The position numbers were made by a program, and so were the translations under genes. The notes under the pieces were generated by a model, which saw only the letters and a list, made by a program, of their open reading frames with translations, was not told the origin of the DNA and searched no databases. From contig JBBRWQ010000001.1 in NCBI GenBank assembly GCA_038249115.1, positions 1-64,000 on the forward strand: a stretch of DNA of 64,000 nucleotides, in the 5' to 3' direction. Of this stretch, positions 17,275 to 28,413 are shown in pieces; positions within the stretch are counted from its first letter, which is position 1; every line of letters begins with the position of its first letter. This DNA comes from UBA4719 sp038249115. Lineage in GTDB: Bacteria > Actinomycetota > Actinomycetes > Actinomycetales > Dermatophilaceae.

Positions 17275-19179
17275 ATGCCCATGCAGACCCGCGGTGACAT
17301 CCGCAACGTTGCCATCGTCGCCCACGTAGACCACGGTAAGACCACCCTCGTTGACGCCATGCTCTGGCAGTCCGGCGCATTCGGTGCTCACCAGCACGTC
17401 GAAGAGCGCGCCATGGACTCCGGTGACCTCGAGCGCGAAAAGGGCATCACGATCCTCGCCAAGAACACCGCGGTGAGATTCAAGGGTCTCGCCGCTGACA
17501 AGGCCGGCTACCCGGATGGCATCACCGTCAACATCATCGACACTCCCGGTCACGCCGATTTCGGCGGCGAGGTGGAGCGCGGTCTGTCTATGGTTGACGG
17601 TGTGGTGCTGCTTGTCGACGCCTCCGAAGGCCCTCTGCCGCAGACGCGGTTCGTGCTGCGCAAGGCGCTCGCGGCCAAGCTGCCTGTCATCTTGTGCATC
17701 AACAAGGTCGACCGCCCCGACTCCCGCATCGCCGAGGTCGTCGACGAGACCTACGAGCTGTTCATGGATCTGCTCGACGATGCCCACACCGCATCCACGC
17801 AGCTGGACTTCCCGATCGTCTACGCCTCAGCCCGGGCCGGGCGTGCGTCGCTGACCCGCCCCGAGGACGGCGGCATGCCGGACGAGGCCACCCTCGAGGC
17901 GCTCTTCGCGGCGATCCTGGAGACCATCCCGGCGCCCGTCTACGACGACGAGGCCCCGCTGCAGGCCCACGTCACCAACCTGGACGCCTCACCCTTCCTC
18001 GGCCGCCTGGCCCTGTGCCGCGTGTACAACGGCACCATCAAGAAGGGCCAGCAGGCTGCCTGGTGCCGTGCTGACGGCACCATCGAGCGTGTCAAGATCA
18101 CCGAGCTGCTGATGACTGATGCGCTCGAGCGCAAACCCGTGGACAGCGCCGGCCCCGGCGACATCATTGCGCTGGCCGGCATCCCCGAGATCACCATCGG
18201 CGAGACACTGGCCGACCCGGACAACCCGATCCCGCTGCCGTTGATCACCGTCGATGAGCCGGCGATCTCGATGACGATCGGCACCAACACCTCTCCGCTG
18301 GTCGGGCGGGCCAAGGGCACCAAGGTCACCGCGCGTCTGATCATGGACCGCATCGAACGCGAGCTGGTCGGCAACGTCTCGATCCGGGTGCTGCCCACCG
18401 AGACCCCCAACGCCTGGGAGGTGCAGGGCCGAGGTGAGCTGGCGCTGGCCATCCTGGTTGAGCAGATGCGCCGCGAGGGCTATGAGATGACCGTTGGCAA
18501 GCCACAGGTGGTCACCCGCGTGATCGACGGCAAGATCCACGAGCCGTTCGAGCGCCTCACGATCGACGCTCCCGAGGAACATCTCGGCACGATCACCCAG
18601 CTGCTGGCCGTGCGCAAGGGCCGGATGGAGCAGATGACCAACCACGGCACCGGCTGGGTGCGGATGGAGTTCGTCGTGCCGTCGCGCGGGCTCATCGGCT
18701 TCCGGACCGAGTTCCTTACCGACACTCGCGGCACCGGCATCGCCAACCATGTCTTCGAGGACTACGAGCCCTGGGTGGGAGAGCTCAAGACCCGGCAGAA
18801 CGGCTCGCTGGTCGCCGACCGCACAGGTGTCGCGACGTCCTACGCGATGTTCAACCTCCAGGAGCGCGGGGCGATGTTCCTGGAGCCGACGACCGAGGTC
18901 TACGAGGGCATGATCGTGGGTGAGAACTCCCGCGTGGAGGACATGGACGTCAACATCTGCAAGGAACGAAAGCTCACCAACGTGCGCTCGGCCACCTCCG
19001 AAGTGCTCGAGCGTCTGATCCCGCCGCGCAAGCTGAGCCTGGAGCAGGCCCTGGAGTTCTGCCGCGAGGACGAGTGCGTCGAGGTCACCCCGGACGCAGT
19101 GCGTATCCGCAAGCTGGTGCTACCCCAGAACGAGCGCGCGCGCACCGCAGCCAGGGCCAAGACTGCCGCCAAGTCCTGA
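17275..19179 (+). CDS. typA: Translational GTPase TypA/BipA
   Basis: 634 residues, the normal length. The N-terminal G domain has G1 AHVDHGKTTLVDAML, a switch I region with EREKGITILAKNTAV, G3 DTPGHADFGGEVER and G4 NKVDR. EF-Tu domain 2, EF-G-like domain V and the TypA-specific C-terminal domain follow (RGLIGFRTEFLTDTRGTG, then LQERGAMFLEPTTEVYEGMI). It binds the ribosome and helps 50S assembly and growth under stress. Gene order typA-lipoprotein-mshB resembles the mycobacterial typA-lpqW-mshB region. Confidence 0.97.
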   Translation: MPMQTRGDIRNVAIVAHVDHGKTTLVDAMLWQSGAFGAHQHVEERAMDSGDLEREKGITILAKNTAVRFKGLAADKAGYPDGITVNIIDTPGHADFGGEVERGLSMVDGVVLLVDASEGPLPQTRFVLRKALAAKLPVILCINKVDRPDSRIAEVVDETYELFMDLLDDAHTASTQLDFPIVYASARAGRASLTRPEDGGMPDEATLEALFAAILETIPAPVYDDEAPLQAHVTNLDASPFLGRLALCRVYNGTIKKGQQAAWCRADGTIERVKITELLMTDALERKPVDSAGPGDIIALAGIPEITIGETLADPDNPIPLPLITVDEPAISMTIGTNTSPLVGRAKGTKVTARLIMDRIERELVGNVSIRVLPTETPNAWEVQGRGELALAILVEQMRREGYEMTVGKPQVVTRVIDGKIHEPFERLTIDAPEEHLGTITQLLAVRKGRMEQMTNHGTGWVRMEFVVPSRGLIGFRTEFLTDTRGTGIANHVFEDYEPWVGELKTRQNGSLVADRTGVATSYAMFNLQERGAMFLEPTTEVYEGMIVGENSRVEDMDVNICKERKLTNVRSATSEVLERLIPPRKLSLEQALEFCREDECVEVTPDAVRIRKLVLPQNERARTAARAKTAAKS

Positions 19180-19277
19180 GAGCCAGCGGAGGGACTATCC
19201 GGGCGGCGTACGGTCGTCTTGAGCCGAGACGCGTTCGGTGTGTTCCATCGCCCGTGCACACGAGGAGTCACCAGCAG

Positions 19278-21044
19278 ATGCCCGCCAGAAGAAACAGCGC
19301 CGCTCTTGCGTTGAGCGTTGGCGTCATTCTCGTGACCGCGTCGTGTTCCCCGCAGGCGCCCTCTGATGTCAAGCCCACGACGGCCAATGCCCACACCAGA
19401 GGTGCGACGCTTTCTATCCTGCGGCTCGGCCCCATCGCAGCCTGGGACCCCCAACGGCTGGCTGTCGGTGCCGACATGGCTTTCGCGGGTCGGGTCTTCG
19501 AGCGGACCCTGACAGCGTGGGCACCGGCCACCCACGTTGACACTCTGCCGGAGCTGTCACCCGACCTGGCCACTGATACGGGGACGCCCTCGGCAGGGGG
19601 GATGGTGTGGCGTTTCACTCTGCGCCCCGACGCCTCCTGGCAGGACGGCAAGACTGTCACCTGTGCCGACGTGAAGTACGGCATCTCACGCACCTTCGCC
19701 ACCACCCAGATCACCGGCGGCTCGGCCAACGCTCTGGCCATGCTGGACGTGCCCCGCAACACGGATGGTTCCAGCAGCTACGCCGGGCCCTATCTCAAGA
19801 CGGGACAAGCTGCGTTCGACAAGGCGGTGACCTGCTCAGGTCTGTCGATGACATTCAAGCTGGCCAGGCCCGTCCCGGACTTCAACCAGGTGGTGGCTCT
19901 GTCGGCCTTTGGCCCGGTGCGAGCGGACAAGGACCGCGGCGCCAGGTCGGCTACCGAGATCTTCTCCAACGGCCCATACAGGCTCAAGACCGCGTGGATG
20001 CCGGGTTCGGGCGCGACCTTCGTTCGCAACTCGCACTGGGACGCGGCGACAGACCCGATCCGCACAGCGCGACCACTGCAGATCGTCTACCAGGAGGGGG
20101 TCACGGTCGAGGCGGCGATCAGCACCATCATGGCGAGCGCCGACGCGGGCCCCAACACGACCTCGGACCCCTTCGCGATAGCGGGGGACTCTGCGCCGCC
20201 GGTGTTGCAGCACAACATCATGTCCACTCCGGCGATCAAGGCCCTGTCAACCAACCCTCGCGCGCCGTTCGTCGACTATCTGTTGCCCAACTTCAGCCGG
20301 CCGGCGATGGCCAACCTCAAGGTCCGACAGGCATTGGCTGTTGGGACCAACCGCGAGGCCTACGTCACGGCTCTTGGTGGAGACACCGCAGCCGAGGCGA
20401 CCCACGCGATGATCAACAAGTCCCTGCCTGCCTACAACGACTCCAATCCTCTAGGTGTCCCGCCCCGCGGGGATGCCGTGAGGGCGCGCGGCCTGCTGGA
20501 GGCGTCGGGACTTGCCCTGCCGGTGGGTATCACGGTGGCCTACCGATCGGGCACCATCGCGGACAAGGCGATGGCGGCGCTGCAACAGGGGTGGCAGGAC
20601 GCCGGCTTCTCGGTCACCCTCGAGGGTCTTGAGAACGACTACTTCACGACGATCGCGGCGGTCCAGAACAGCCGTCGTTACGACGTGATGTGGGCGGTGG
20701 GGTCCGCCGAGTGGCCGTCGGGCTCCAGCGTGATCCCTTCGCTCTTCGACAGTCGGCAGAACCTCACCCCGAGCTCCTCAGGTCAGGACTACGGCCGGTT
20801 CGCTGACCCTGCCTTCAACGCCAAGATCGATGCCGTCGCGAAGATTGCCGATGCGTCCCGACGCGAGAAGTCGTGGGGAGATCTGGACATGCAGCTCGCT
20901 ACGCAGGTCGCCGCGATCGCCCTGAGCAACCAGAAGTACGTGTTCGTCCACGGCGCAGGCGTCAAGAACTACATCGACAACCCAGCCTTGGCCGCCACGG
21001 TCGACCTGGCTGCGGTCGACCTGGATCCCGAGGTCGGCCGATGA
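19278..21044 (+). CDS. LpqW-like lipoprotein of the SBP family 5 fold
   Basis: The ATG at 19278 (MPARRNSAALALSVGVILVT) gives a 588-residue lipoprotein with lipobox VTASC; a GAGGAG lies about ten bases upstream. The body follows the peptide-binding SBP_bac_5 pattern (WRFTLRPDASWQDGKTVTC, then LKVRQALAVGTNREAYV). No permease or ATPase is nearby, and the gene is translationally coupled to mshB. In mycobacteria the protein in this position, LpqW, has this fold and controls cell-envelope mannolipid synthesis rather than transport; orthology is inferred from fold and position. Confidence 0.82.
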   Translation: MPARRNSAALALSVGVILVTASCSPQAPSDVKPTTANAHTRGATLSILRLGPIAAWDPQRLAVGADMAFAGRVFERTLTAWAPATHVDTLPELSPDLATDTGTPSAGGMVWRFTLRPDASWQDGKTVTCADVKYGISRTFATTQITGGSANALAMLDVPRNTDGSSSYAGPYLKTGQAAFDKAVTCSGLSMTFKLARPVPDFNQVVALSAFGPVRADKDRGARSATEIFSNGPYRLKTAWMPGSGATFVRNSHWDAATDPIRTARPLQIVYQEGVTVEAAISTIMASADAGPNTTSDPFAIAGDSAPPVLQHNIMSTPAIKALSTNPRAPFVDYLLPNFSRPAMANLKVRQALAVGTNREAYVTALGGDTAAEATHAMINKSLPAYNDSNPLGVPPRGDAVRARGLLEASGLALPVGITVAYRSGTIADKAMAALQQGWQDAGFSVTLEGLENDYFTTIAAVQNSRRYDVMWAVGSAEWPSGSSVIPSLFDSRQNLTPSSSGQDYGRFADPAFNAKIDAVAKIADASRREKSWGDLDMQLATQVAAIALSNQKYVFVHGAGVKNYIDNPALAATVDLAAVDLDPEVGR

Positions 21045-22036
21045 CAGGGTCTCCCGCGGTCGCATCGGTGCCTGGGCGCGCCAGACTGTTGTTCGTCCAC
21101 GCCCACCCTGACGACGAGACGTTGACGACGGGGATCACGATGGCTGCCTACGTGGGGCGGGGACACGACGTACACCTGCTCACGTGCACTCTCGGCGAGG
21201 AGGGCGAGGTTATCCCCCCTGAGCTGGCCCATCTTGGCTCCGACCGCGACGACACGCTCGGAGCCAGGCGCCGTGAAGAGCTGCGAGCGGCTATGGCGGT
21301 GCTGGGGGTCGAGCACGCGGTGCTGGGCGAAGACCTGGCGCGAGGAACTGCGTCGCGCTATCGCGACTCAGGAATGGCCGACTCTGCGAATGCACAACAT
21401 CCGGACGCGTTTGCCCTCGCCGATGTCGGCGAGGCCGCTGCCATGGTGGCCACCCACATCCGGACGCTGCGGCCTGACGTGGTCGTGACGTACGACCGGC
21501 AGGGCGGCTATGCCCATCCGGACCACATCCAAACCCATCGAGTGACCATGTCCGCTCTTGTGGCACTGTCGGGTGAGAACGAGGGGGACAGCGAGGTGGG
21601 AGCCGGATCCGGCGCGGCAACCGCGTCCCCAGCCAAGGGCGAGGCCGTGCCAGAGGTCTACTGCATCCTCACTCCGCAGAGCTGGGCGTCGCAGGACCGG
21701 GGGTGGCTGTTGGACAGGGTGGCGTCGATCGGTTCGAACTACATTGTCCTGCAACAGGATGCGCCATACCCGCCGTCGGTTGTCGATGACGAGGTCGTCA
21801 CTCACGTCGTCGATGAGCCGGCTCTGGTCGAGGCGCAGAGCCGTGCCTTGGCCGAGCACAAGACCCAGGTCACGGTCGACGAGGGCTACTACGTATTGTC
21901 CAACCACATCGCAACCCGTCTCTCCGGCCGCGAGGGTTTCGCGCGGTTCGATCCCGCGGCCGGCCGCCTGGTGCCCGAGGCGCCTGGTGCGCCGCGCAAT
22001 ATGGATCTGCTGACCGGCTTCCAGGATCCCGGATGA
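21041..22036 (+). CDS. mshB: N-acetyl-GlcN-inositol deacetylase (mycothiol synthesis)
   Basis: Start ATG 21041 overlaps the previous stop (ATGA), giving 331 residues. The zinc-site motif HAHPDDE is at about residues 20-26 and the further metal/catalytic stretch GGYAHPDHIQTH lies near 160. The LmbE/PIG-L fold, length and actinobacterial context fit MshB, which deacetylates GlcNAc-Ins in the second committed step of mycothiol synthesis. A mycothiol-conjugate amidase (Mca) is the close alternative; the coupling to the lpqW-like gene favours MshB. Confidence 0.88.
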   Translation: MTGSPAVASVPGRARLLFVHAHPDDETLTTGITMAAYVGRGHDVHLLTCTLGEEGEVIPPELAHLGSDRDDTLGARRREELRAAMAVLGVEHAVLGEDLARGTASRYRDSGMADSANAQHPDAFALADVGEAAAMVATHIRTLRPDVVVTYDRQGGYAHPDHIQTHRVTMSALVALSGENEGDSEVGAGSGAATASPAKGEAVPEVYCILTPQSWASQDRGWLLDRVASIGSNYIVLQQDAPYPPSVVDDEVVTHVVDEPALVEAQSRALAEHKTQVTVDEGYYVLSNHIATRLSGREGFARFDPAAGRLVPEAPGAPRNMDLLTGFQDPG

Positions 22037-22557
22037 CCCCGGATACTCCGAACGTCCCTGATCCCCTGGACACCCCGGACGTTGACCTGTTCCGGCGGGC
22101 CATGAGCCGCTTCGCGACGGGCGTCACGGTGCTCACCACCCGCGTCCGCCATCTTGACCATGCGATGACCGCTAGTGCCGTGACCTCCGTGTCACTCGAA
22201 CCGTTGCTCCTGCTCGTCTGTGTCGAACGCGAGGCACGCTTCCACGACGCAGTAGCCGAGTCGGGCGTATGGGGGGTCAGCGTGTTGGCCGGCAACGACA
22301 GGGCGGTCGCCGACTGGCTGGCGACACGTGGAAGACCGCTTCACGCTCAGCTCGATCGCCTGCCCCACCACAGTGGCCCGCAGACCGGGGTGGCCTTGCT
22401 CGACAACGCGCTCTCGACGTTCGAGTGCCGTACCACCGCGATCCATCCGGCCGGAGACCACAGCATCGTGGTGGGCGAGGTCGTTTCGGTGACCACCTCC
22501 GCGCATCCCGGCGAGGCACTTCTTTATTACCGCGGCCAGTACGAGACGTTGGCATGA
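22033..22557 (+). CDS. Flavin reductase-like (split-barrel FMN-binding) protein
   Basis: 174 residues overlapping the end of mshB by 4 bases. The N-terminal FRRAMSRFATGVTVLTTR and the following TASAVTSVSLEPLLLLVCV are the typical FMN-binding half of HpaC/DIM6-type reductases, which give reduced flavin to partner monooxygenases. No partner oxygenase is adjacent. Confidence 0.85.
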   Translation: MTPDTPNVPDPLDTPDVDLFRRAMSRFATGVTVLTTRVRHLDHAMTASAVTSVSLEPLLLLVCVEREARFHDAVAESGVWGVSVLAGNDRAVADWLATRGRPLHAQLDRLPHHSGPQTGVALLDNALSTFECRTTAIHPAGDHSIVVGEVVSVTTSAHPGEALLYYRGQYETLA

Positions 22558-22606
22558 GGACGAGTGCTATGCCCGCTGATGATCAAGGACGTTCTGGTGG
22601 CAACCC

Positions 22607-24277
22607 GTGAGAGCCGGTCAGCCGATCGTGCGGCTGGTCGTGGCCGTGCTCGTGCTGGGTGGGGTGTACTGCGGGCTGGCGGCCTTCCTGAGCCGCCATG
22701 TGCCGTCCAGCACCACTGCCGGCCAGATCGCGATCGGCGGCATGACACCTGGTGAGGCGACCGTCACGCTCAAACGCGTTCTGGCCTCCAGGGCTTCCCG
22801 GCCGATACGTCTCCAAGTTCCTTCACACACGGTCGACATCGATCCTGGCACTGCAGGGCTGGAGGTCGACCTGGATGCCACACTCTCGGAGCTGACCGGG
22901 TTCACGCTGGACCCGGTGCAGATGTGGGCGCGCCTCACGGGAGGCACGGACGAACCCCTGAAGGTCCGAGTCGACCGCGCCAAGCTCGCGGCAGCGGTGA
23001 CCGCAGCAGCCCAGGCCATCGACTCTCCGGTGGTTGAGGGCTCGATCACCTTCCCTGGCGGCAAGGCGACGGTCGTCAGCTCCGTGGTCGGACAGGCAGT
23101 CAACGTCCGAGAGACCAGCGATGAGATCGTCTCCCGGTGGCCGGGGCAGCAGGTCGTCGAGGCTGTCATCACCATCACCAAATCGAAGGTCTCGGCGGAT
23201 GAGGTCAACCGTGCCGCAACGGAGTTCGCCATCCCCGCTATGTCAGGATCCGTCAGGCTGCAGGTCGGCCGGACTCCTGTGATAGTCCAACCGGCACAGT
23301 TCGCTCCCGTGCTGTCCATGGTCGCCGACGGCGTCGGGGTGCTCCAACCCACTGTCGACGCGGCCAAGCTCATGTCGGTCATCCGGCTGGCCGCTCCCCA
23401 TGCCGAGGGGCCCCCGGTCGATGCGACGGTTCGCTTGGTTGCAGGTGCGCCGCGGGTTGTGCCCGCAGTGGTCGGAACGGAGGTCGACGTATCGCGCGCT
23501 CCGGCCGTGTTCCTCGCAGCGCTGACCTCAACGACGCGCACGGCCTCGATCACGATGCTCTCGACCCAGCCCAAGGTGACCACCGCGACGGCTCAGGGAT
23601 GGGGGATCAAGGAGGCGATCTCGACCTTCACCACGCAGTTTCCCTACAACCCGCCGCGCACCAACAACATCACGATCGCGGTCGGTGCCCTGAACGGCAC
23701 GGTGGTGCGGCCCGGTGCCCTGTTCAGCCTCAACGCCATCCTGGGGGAGCGGACTCCGGCCAAGGGCTACCAGCAGGCCCCCGTCATCTATGCCGGTCGG
23801 CTGGAGAAAGCCTACGGAGGTGGCGTCTCGCAGGTCTCAACGACCACCTTCAACGCGGCCTTCTTCTCCGGGGTCAGGATCGAGAGGTACACCCCGCACT
23901 CGTTCTACATCGCGCGTTACCCCGAGGGTCGTGAGGCTACGTTGTCCTGGCCAGACGTCGACCAGAAGTGGACCAACGACACGGGTTTCGGGATCCTCGT
24001 CGATGCGCATGTGAAGGGCAACGACATCACTGTGACCTTCTTCGGCACGAAGACGTGGGACATCCAGGCAGTCAAGGGACCCAGGCGCAATGTGGTGCAG
24101 CCCAAGACCATCGTTGACGCTCGCCCGGGCTGCGTGCCACAGACGCCGAATGCAGGCTTCGACGTAACCGTGACCCGGATCTTCAAGAGGAACGGCGTCC
24201 AGGTCAGGACCTCGACGTTCAAGACCCACTACATCCCTGAAGACAGCGTGACGTGTACCAACCCCTCTGTGGGCTAG
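22607..24277 (+). CDS. VanW-family protein with N-terminal membrane anchor
   Basis: 556 residues starting at GTG 22607. One membrane helix lies at about 8-28; two peptidoglycan-binding-like (PG_binding_4) modules fill most of 60-320, and the VanW domain follows from about 345 to 480 (VRPGALFSLNAILGERTPAK, then AYGGGVSQVSTTTFNAAFF). The function of VanW proteins is unknown, although linkage to glycopeptide resistance and cell-wall genes suggests an envelope role. There are no van resistance genes here. Confidence 0.9.
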   Translation: MRAGQPIVRLVVAVLVLGGVYCGLAAFLSRHVPSSTTAGQIAIGGMTPGEATVTLKRVLASRASRPIRLQVPSHTVDIDPGTAGLEVDLDATLSELTGFTLDPVQMWARLTGGTDEPLKVRVDRAKLAAAVTAAAQAIDSPVVEGSITFPGGKATVVSSVVGQAVNVRETSDEIVSRWPGQQVVEAVITITKSKVSADEVNRAATEFAIPAMSGSVRLQVGRTPVIVQPAQFAPVLSMVADGVGVLQPTVDAAKLMSVIRLAAPHAEGPPVDATVRLVAGAPRVVPAVVGTEVDVSRAPAVFLAALTSTTRTASITMLSTQPKVTTATAQGWGIKEAISTFTTQFPYNPPRTNNITIAVGALNGTVVRPGALFSLNAILGERTPAKGYQQAPVIYAGRLEKAYGGGVSQVSTTTFNAAFFSGVRIERYTPHSFYIARYPEGREATLSWPDVDQKWTNDTGFGILVDAHVKGNDITVTFFGTKTWDIQAVKGPRRNVVQPKTIVDARPGCVPQTPNAGFDVTVTRIFKRNGVQVRTSTFKTHYIPEDSVTCTNPSVG

Positions 24278-24282
24278 TCGGG

Positions 24283-25293
24283 CTAGTCGGTCATCCCGCC
24301 GAGATAGAGGTACTCATGGTGGACGCTGAAACCGAGCCGTTCGTAGAGGCCGCGCGCGGGTGAGTTGTCCTCTGTCACCTGCAGATACATGGACCGTGTG
24401 CCGCGTGCGCGTGACGCGTCGGCAAGCGCGCCCATGAGCTGCATGGCGACACCGGTGCGCCGATGTTCCGGCGCAACGCTTAGGGCGAAGACTCCGGCCC
24501 ACGCCTGGGTGAAGGCACCACGGGCGACGCCGATGATGCCACCCTCCACCTCCAACGACGCGAACAGCTGGTCGGGTGAGCCCGTCATCACGGTTCGGGC
24601 CACGGAAGGTGCGATGTCGGCCTCGTCCACTGGTGCGACCCGTGCGTCCCCGGCGGACCATGCGTCCCACCAGCGCTGCGAGGGCACAGACTCAAGTCGT
24701 ACGCGCGCGCGTGAGGTGGGCGCGGTCTCCGGCGGAAGGATGGCGGTGGCCGCGGTCAGGACCAGGGTGCGGTTGAACTGCTCGTAGTCGCGACCGAGCA
24801 GTATGACGCCCAACGGGTCGTCGGCGGCACGGAACCCCGCCGGGCCGAACAGGCAGAAAAGGTGCCGCAGCCCCCGCTCGTCGTACCATCTCTCGCAGCG
24901 ATCGACAGCCTCGGACAGCGGCACGCCAGGATTGCCAAGTGGCAGAACCGAATTGGCTCTGCCAGTGAATCCGCCCGCAGCCCGCAGGAGCCATCCGCCC
25001 AGCTCTGCTCGTTCCACCGGTGGCCACCCATCGGCCATGATTCGCTCCAGGTCATCCATGGGTATCGCTAGGTGTGAGGCGCCCCGGCGGGTGGGCTTGG
25101 GCGGGACCTCCTTGGCGGCCACGACTGCCACCCGCGCGACCGTCACGACCCCGAGACGGGTCCGCACTGAGATCGTTTCAGGGTCGATCGCCACGACGTC
25201 GCCCAGTGCATCTGTGACGCCATGATCGATCCGGTGGCGAACCACGGCGCGCATTCCTGCACGGAGGCCATCAACTGGATCTGACACGGTCAT
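24283..25293 (-). CDS. GNAT acetyltransferase with N-terminal extension
   Basis: Start ATG 25293 (MTVSDPVDGLRAGMRAVV) gives 336 residues. The acetyl-CoA loop is LSVAPEHRRTGVAMQLM near residue 270, followed by the GNAT C-terminus DNSPARGLYERLGFSVHHEY. The first 100 residues form a small beta-rich domain (IDPETISVRTRLGVVTVARV) seen before the catalytic domain in some actinobacterial GNATs. The substrate is unknown. The longer frame to 25818 runs antisense to the ferredoxin gene and is rejected. Confidence 0.82.
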   Translation of the reverse strand: MTVSDPVDGLRAGMRAVVRHRIDHGVTDALGDVVAIDPETISVRTRLGVVTVARVAVVAAKEVPPKPTRRGASHLAIPMDDLERIMADGWPPVERAELGGWLLRAAGGFTGRANSVLPLGNPGVPLSEAVDRCERWYDERGLRHLFCLFGPAGFRAADDPLGVILLGRDYEQFNRTLVLTAATAILPPETAPTSRARVRLESVPSQRWWDAWSAGDARVAPVDEADIAPSVARTVMTGSPDQLFASLEVEGGIIGVARGAFTQAWAGVFALSVAPEHRRTGVAMQLMGALADASRARGTRSMYLQVTEDNSPARGLYERLGFSVHHEYLYLGGMTD

Positions 25294-25372
25294 CGCGCGG
25301 CTTTCGGTTCGGTGACTGGACCGGCAGACGGGGTTCGTTGGACCCTGGTGCCTGTCCAGTCTGCGGACTCGG

Positions 25373-25378
25373 CATAAT
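25373..25378 (+). promoter_or_regulatory. Candidate -10 element of the ferredoxin gene
   Basis: CATAAT matches the -10 consensus at five of six positions and lies 41 bases before the ferredoxin ATG. No good -35 is seen at 16-18 bp spacing, so the call rests on the -10 alone. Confidence 0.3.
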
Positions 25379-25419
25379 AGGTCCCATACAGCAAGCCGCG
25401 CCCAGGAGGATCGTCCACC

Positions 25420-25746
25420 ATGACCTATGTCATCGCCCAGCCTTGTGTCGACGTCAAGGACAAGGCCTGCATCGAGGAATGTCCAGTCGACTGCATCTAT
25501 GAGGGTGAGCGCACTCTCTACATCCACCCCGACGAGTGCGTCGACTGCGGCGCCTGCGAGCCGGTCTGCCCGGTCGAGGCCATCTTCTACGAAGACGACA
25601 CACCCGAGCAGTGGAAGGACTACTACAAGGCCAACGTCGAGTTCTTCGACGACCTCGGTAGTCCGGGTGGCGCCGCCAAGCTCGGCAAGATCGCCAAGGA
25701 CCACCCGCTGATCATGGCACTGCCGCCGCAGGCGCACGCCGAGTAG
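25420..25746 (+). CDS. fdxA: 7Fe ferredoxin, FdxA/FdxC-type
   Basis: 108 residues. The N-terminal half carries the cysteine pattern of a [3Fe-4S][4Fe-4S] ferredoxin: Cys9, Cys17 and Cys21 in CVDVKDKACIEECPVDC, then CVDCGACEPVCPVEAIFYED. The C-terminal part (WKDYYKANVEFFDDLGSPGG) is typical of actinobacterial FdxA. It is a low-potential electron carrier. A strong AGGAGG lies 11 bases upstream of the ATG. The ferredoxin-dapC pair is a conserved actinobacterial arrangement. Confidence 0.95.
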   Translation: MTYVIAQPCVDVKDKACIEECPVDCIYEGERTLYIHPDECVDCGACEPVCPVEAIFYEDDTPEQWKDYYKANVEFFDDLGSPGGAAKLGKIAKDHPLIMALPPQAHAE

Positions 25747-25771
25747 GGCTGAGACGTCGTCACCACCGACG

Positions 25772-26947
25772 ATGGATAGCCTTCCGGACTTTCCATGGGA
25801 CTCGCTCGCTCCGTACAAGGAGCGGGCGAGCTCTCATACCGGCGGGCTCGTCGACCTCTCGGTCGGCACCCCCGTGGACCCCACTCCGGATGTCATCAAA
25901 GCTGCCCTGACGGCCGCGGCCGATGCCCACGGCTACCCCCAGACGTGGGGGACCGCGGCCCTTCGAGAGGCCGTGGCGACCTGGTTCGCACGCCGTCGCC
26001 TCGTTCCGGATGTGAACCCCGACGGTGTCCTGCCGACGATCGGCAGCAAAGAACTGGTGGCCTGGCTGCCGACGTTGCTCGGCGCCGGCCCCGGGGACGT
26101 GGTGGTGATCCCGGCCGTTGCCTACCCAACATATGACGTGGGGGCGCGTCTCGCAGGCGCGACGCCGCAGCTGATGGACAACGTGACCGGTCTGGGCCCC
26201 GTCACCTCGAAGGCGAGAGCAAGACTGTTGTGGGTCAACAGCCCCAGCAACCCCACCGGGCAGGTCCTTGGCCATGAGGACCTCGCCAAGGTCGTTCAAT
26301 GGGCCCGGCACCACGGCGTGGTTGTCGCCAGCGATGAGTGCTACGCCGAGCTGGACTGGCGAGATGGCGCGGGCGGGACCTCCCTGGGTCTGCCTGCCCC
26401 GGGCGCTGTGCCGAGCATCCTTGACCCACGGGTGTCCGGCGGCAGCCACGAGGGCCTGCTGGCGGTCTACTCGTTGAGCAAACAGAGCAGCATGGCCGGC
26501 TATCGCGCTGCCTTCGTTGCCGGGGACCCCGCCCTGGTCGCCCGCCTGCTCGAGATCCGCAAGCACGCGGGAATGATGGTCCCTTGGCCTGTCCAGCAGG
26601 CGATGCTCGCGGCCCTCACCGATGACGCTCATGTGGCAGCTCAGAGGGTGCGATACGGCATACGACGTGCTCATCTCCGGTCCGCCCTGGAAGGCGCCGG
26701 CTACCGCATCGAGCACTCCGACGCCGGCCTCTACCTGTGGGCCACACAGGACGGTGCCGACCCTGCCACCGACTGGTCCATGGTCGCCGAGATGGCGGAG
26801 TCGGGCATCCTCGTGGCGCCGGGCAGCTTCTATGGCAAGGCAGGTGCCCGGCACGTGCGCGTCTCACTGACCGCCACCGATGAACGAATCAACGCGGCAG
26901 TGACACGTCTGGACGGAGGGCCAAAGAGGGCCGATGCGACCCGCTGA
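25772..26947 (+). CDS. dapC: Succinyldiaminopimelate aminotransferase DapC
   Basis: 391 residues, class I/II PLP aminotransferase. LLWVNSPSNPTGQVLG contains the PLP-pocket asparagine, ASDECYAELDW the cofactor-contacting Asp/Tyr pair, and YSLSKQSSMAGYRAAF the Schiff-base lysine. It converts N-succinyl-2-amino-6-ketopimelate to succinyl-diaminopimelate. Position next to the ferredoxin gene, with dapD and dapE 2-4 kb away, supports DapC over other aminotransferases. Confidence 0.9.
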   Translation: MDSLPDFPWDSLAPYKERASSHTGGLVDLSVGTPVDPTPDVIKAALTAAADAHGYPQTWGTAALREAVATWFARRRLVPDVNPDGVLPTIGSKELVAWLPTLLGAGPGDVVVIPAVAYPTYDVGARLAGATPQLMDNVTGLGPVTSKARARLLWVNSPSNPTGQVLGHEDLAKVVQWARHHGVVVASDECYAELDWRDGAGGTSLGLPAPGAVPSILDPRVSGGSHEGLLAVYSLSKQSSMAGYRAAFVAGDPALVARLLEIRKHAGMMVPWPVQQAMLAALTDDAHVAAQRVRYGIRRAHLRSALEGAGYRIEHSDAGLYLWATQDGADPATDWSMVAEMAESGILVAPGSFYGKAGARHVRVSLTATDERINAAVTRLDGGPKRADATR

Positions 26948-27073
26948 GGGTTGGTGGGGCCGTGGTCGCGTGGCGCTAGTCACAGTTTTTTCTCTGCGGT
27001 ACCCCCTCGGGTATCGTCGCACGCAGTGCACGACCCGGCAATGGTGCCGGGCAACAAGGAGGTCGACCACTTT

Positions 27074-28369
<1,296 letters not shown>

Positions 28370-28413
28370 GTACGCCAGCAAAGGTGCGCTAGTTGGGGTG
28401 AGCCTGGGCAATG

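Noticed and set aside
16900..17787. Minus-strand open frame of 295 codons
   Set aside because: Antisense to the NUDIX and typA genes, both supported by motifs.
22607..24277. Vancomycin resistance locus suggested by VanW
   Set aside because: No vanH, vanA-type ligase, vanX or vanRS genes nearby; VanW proteins are common in actinobacteria without resistance.
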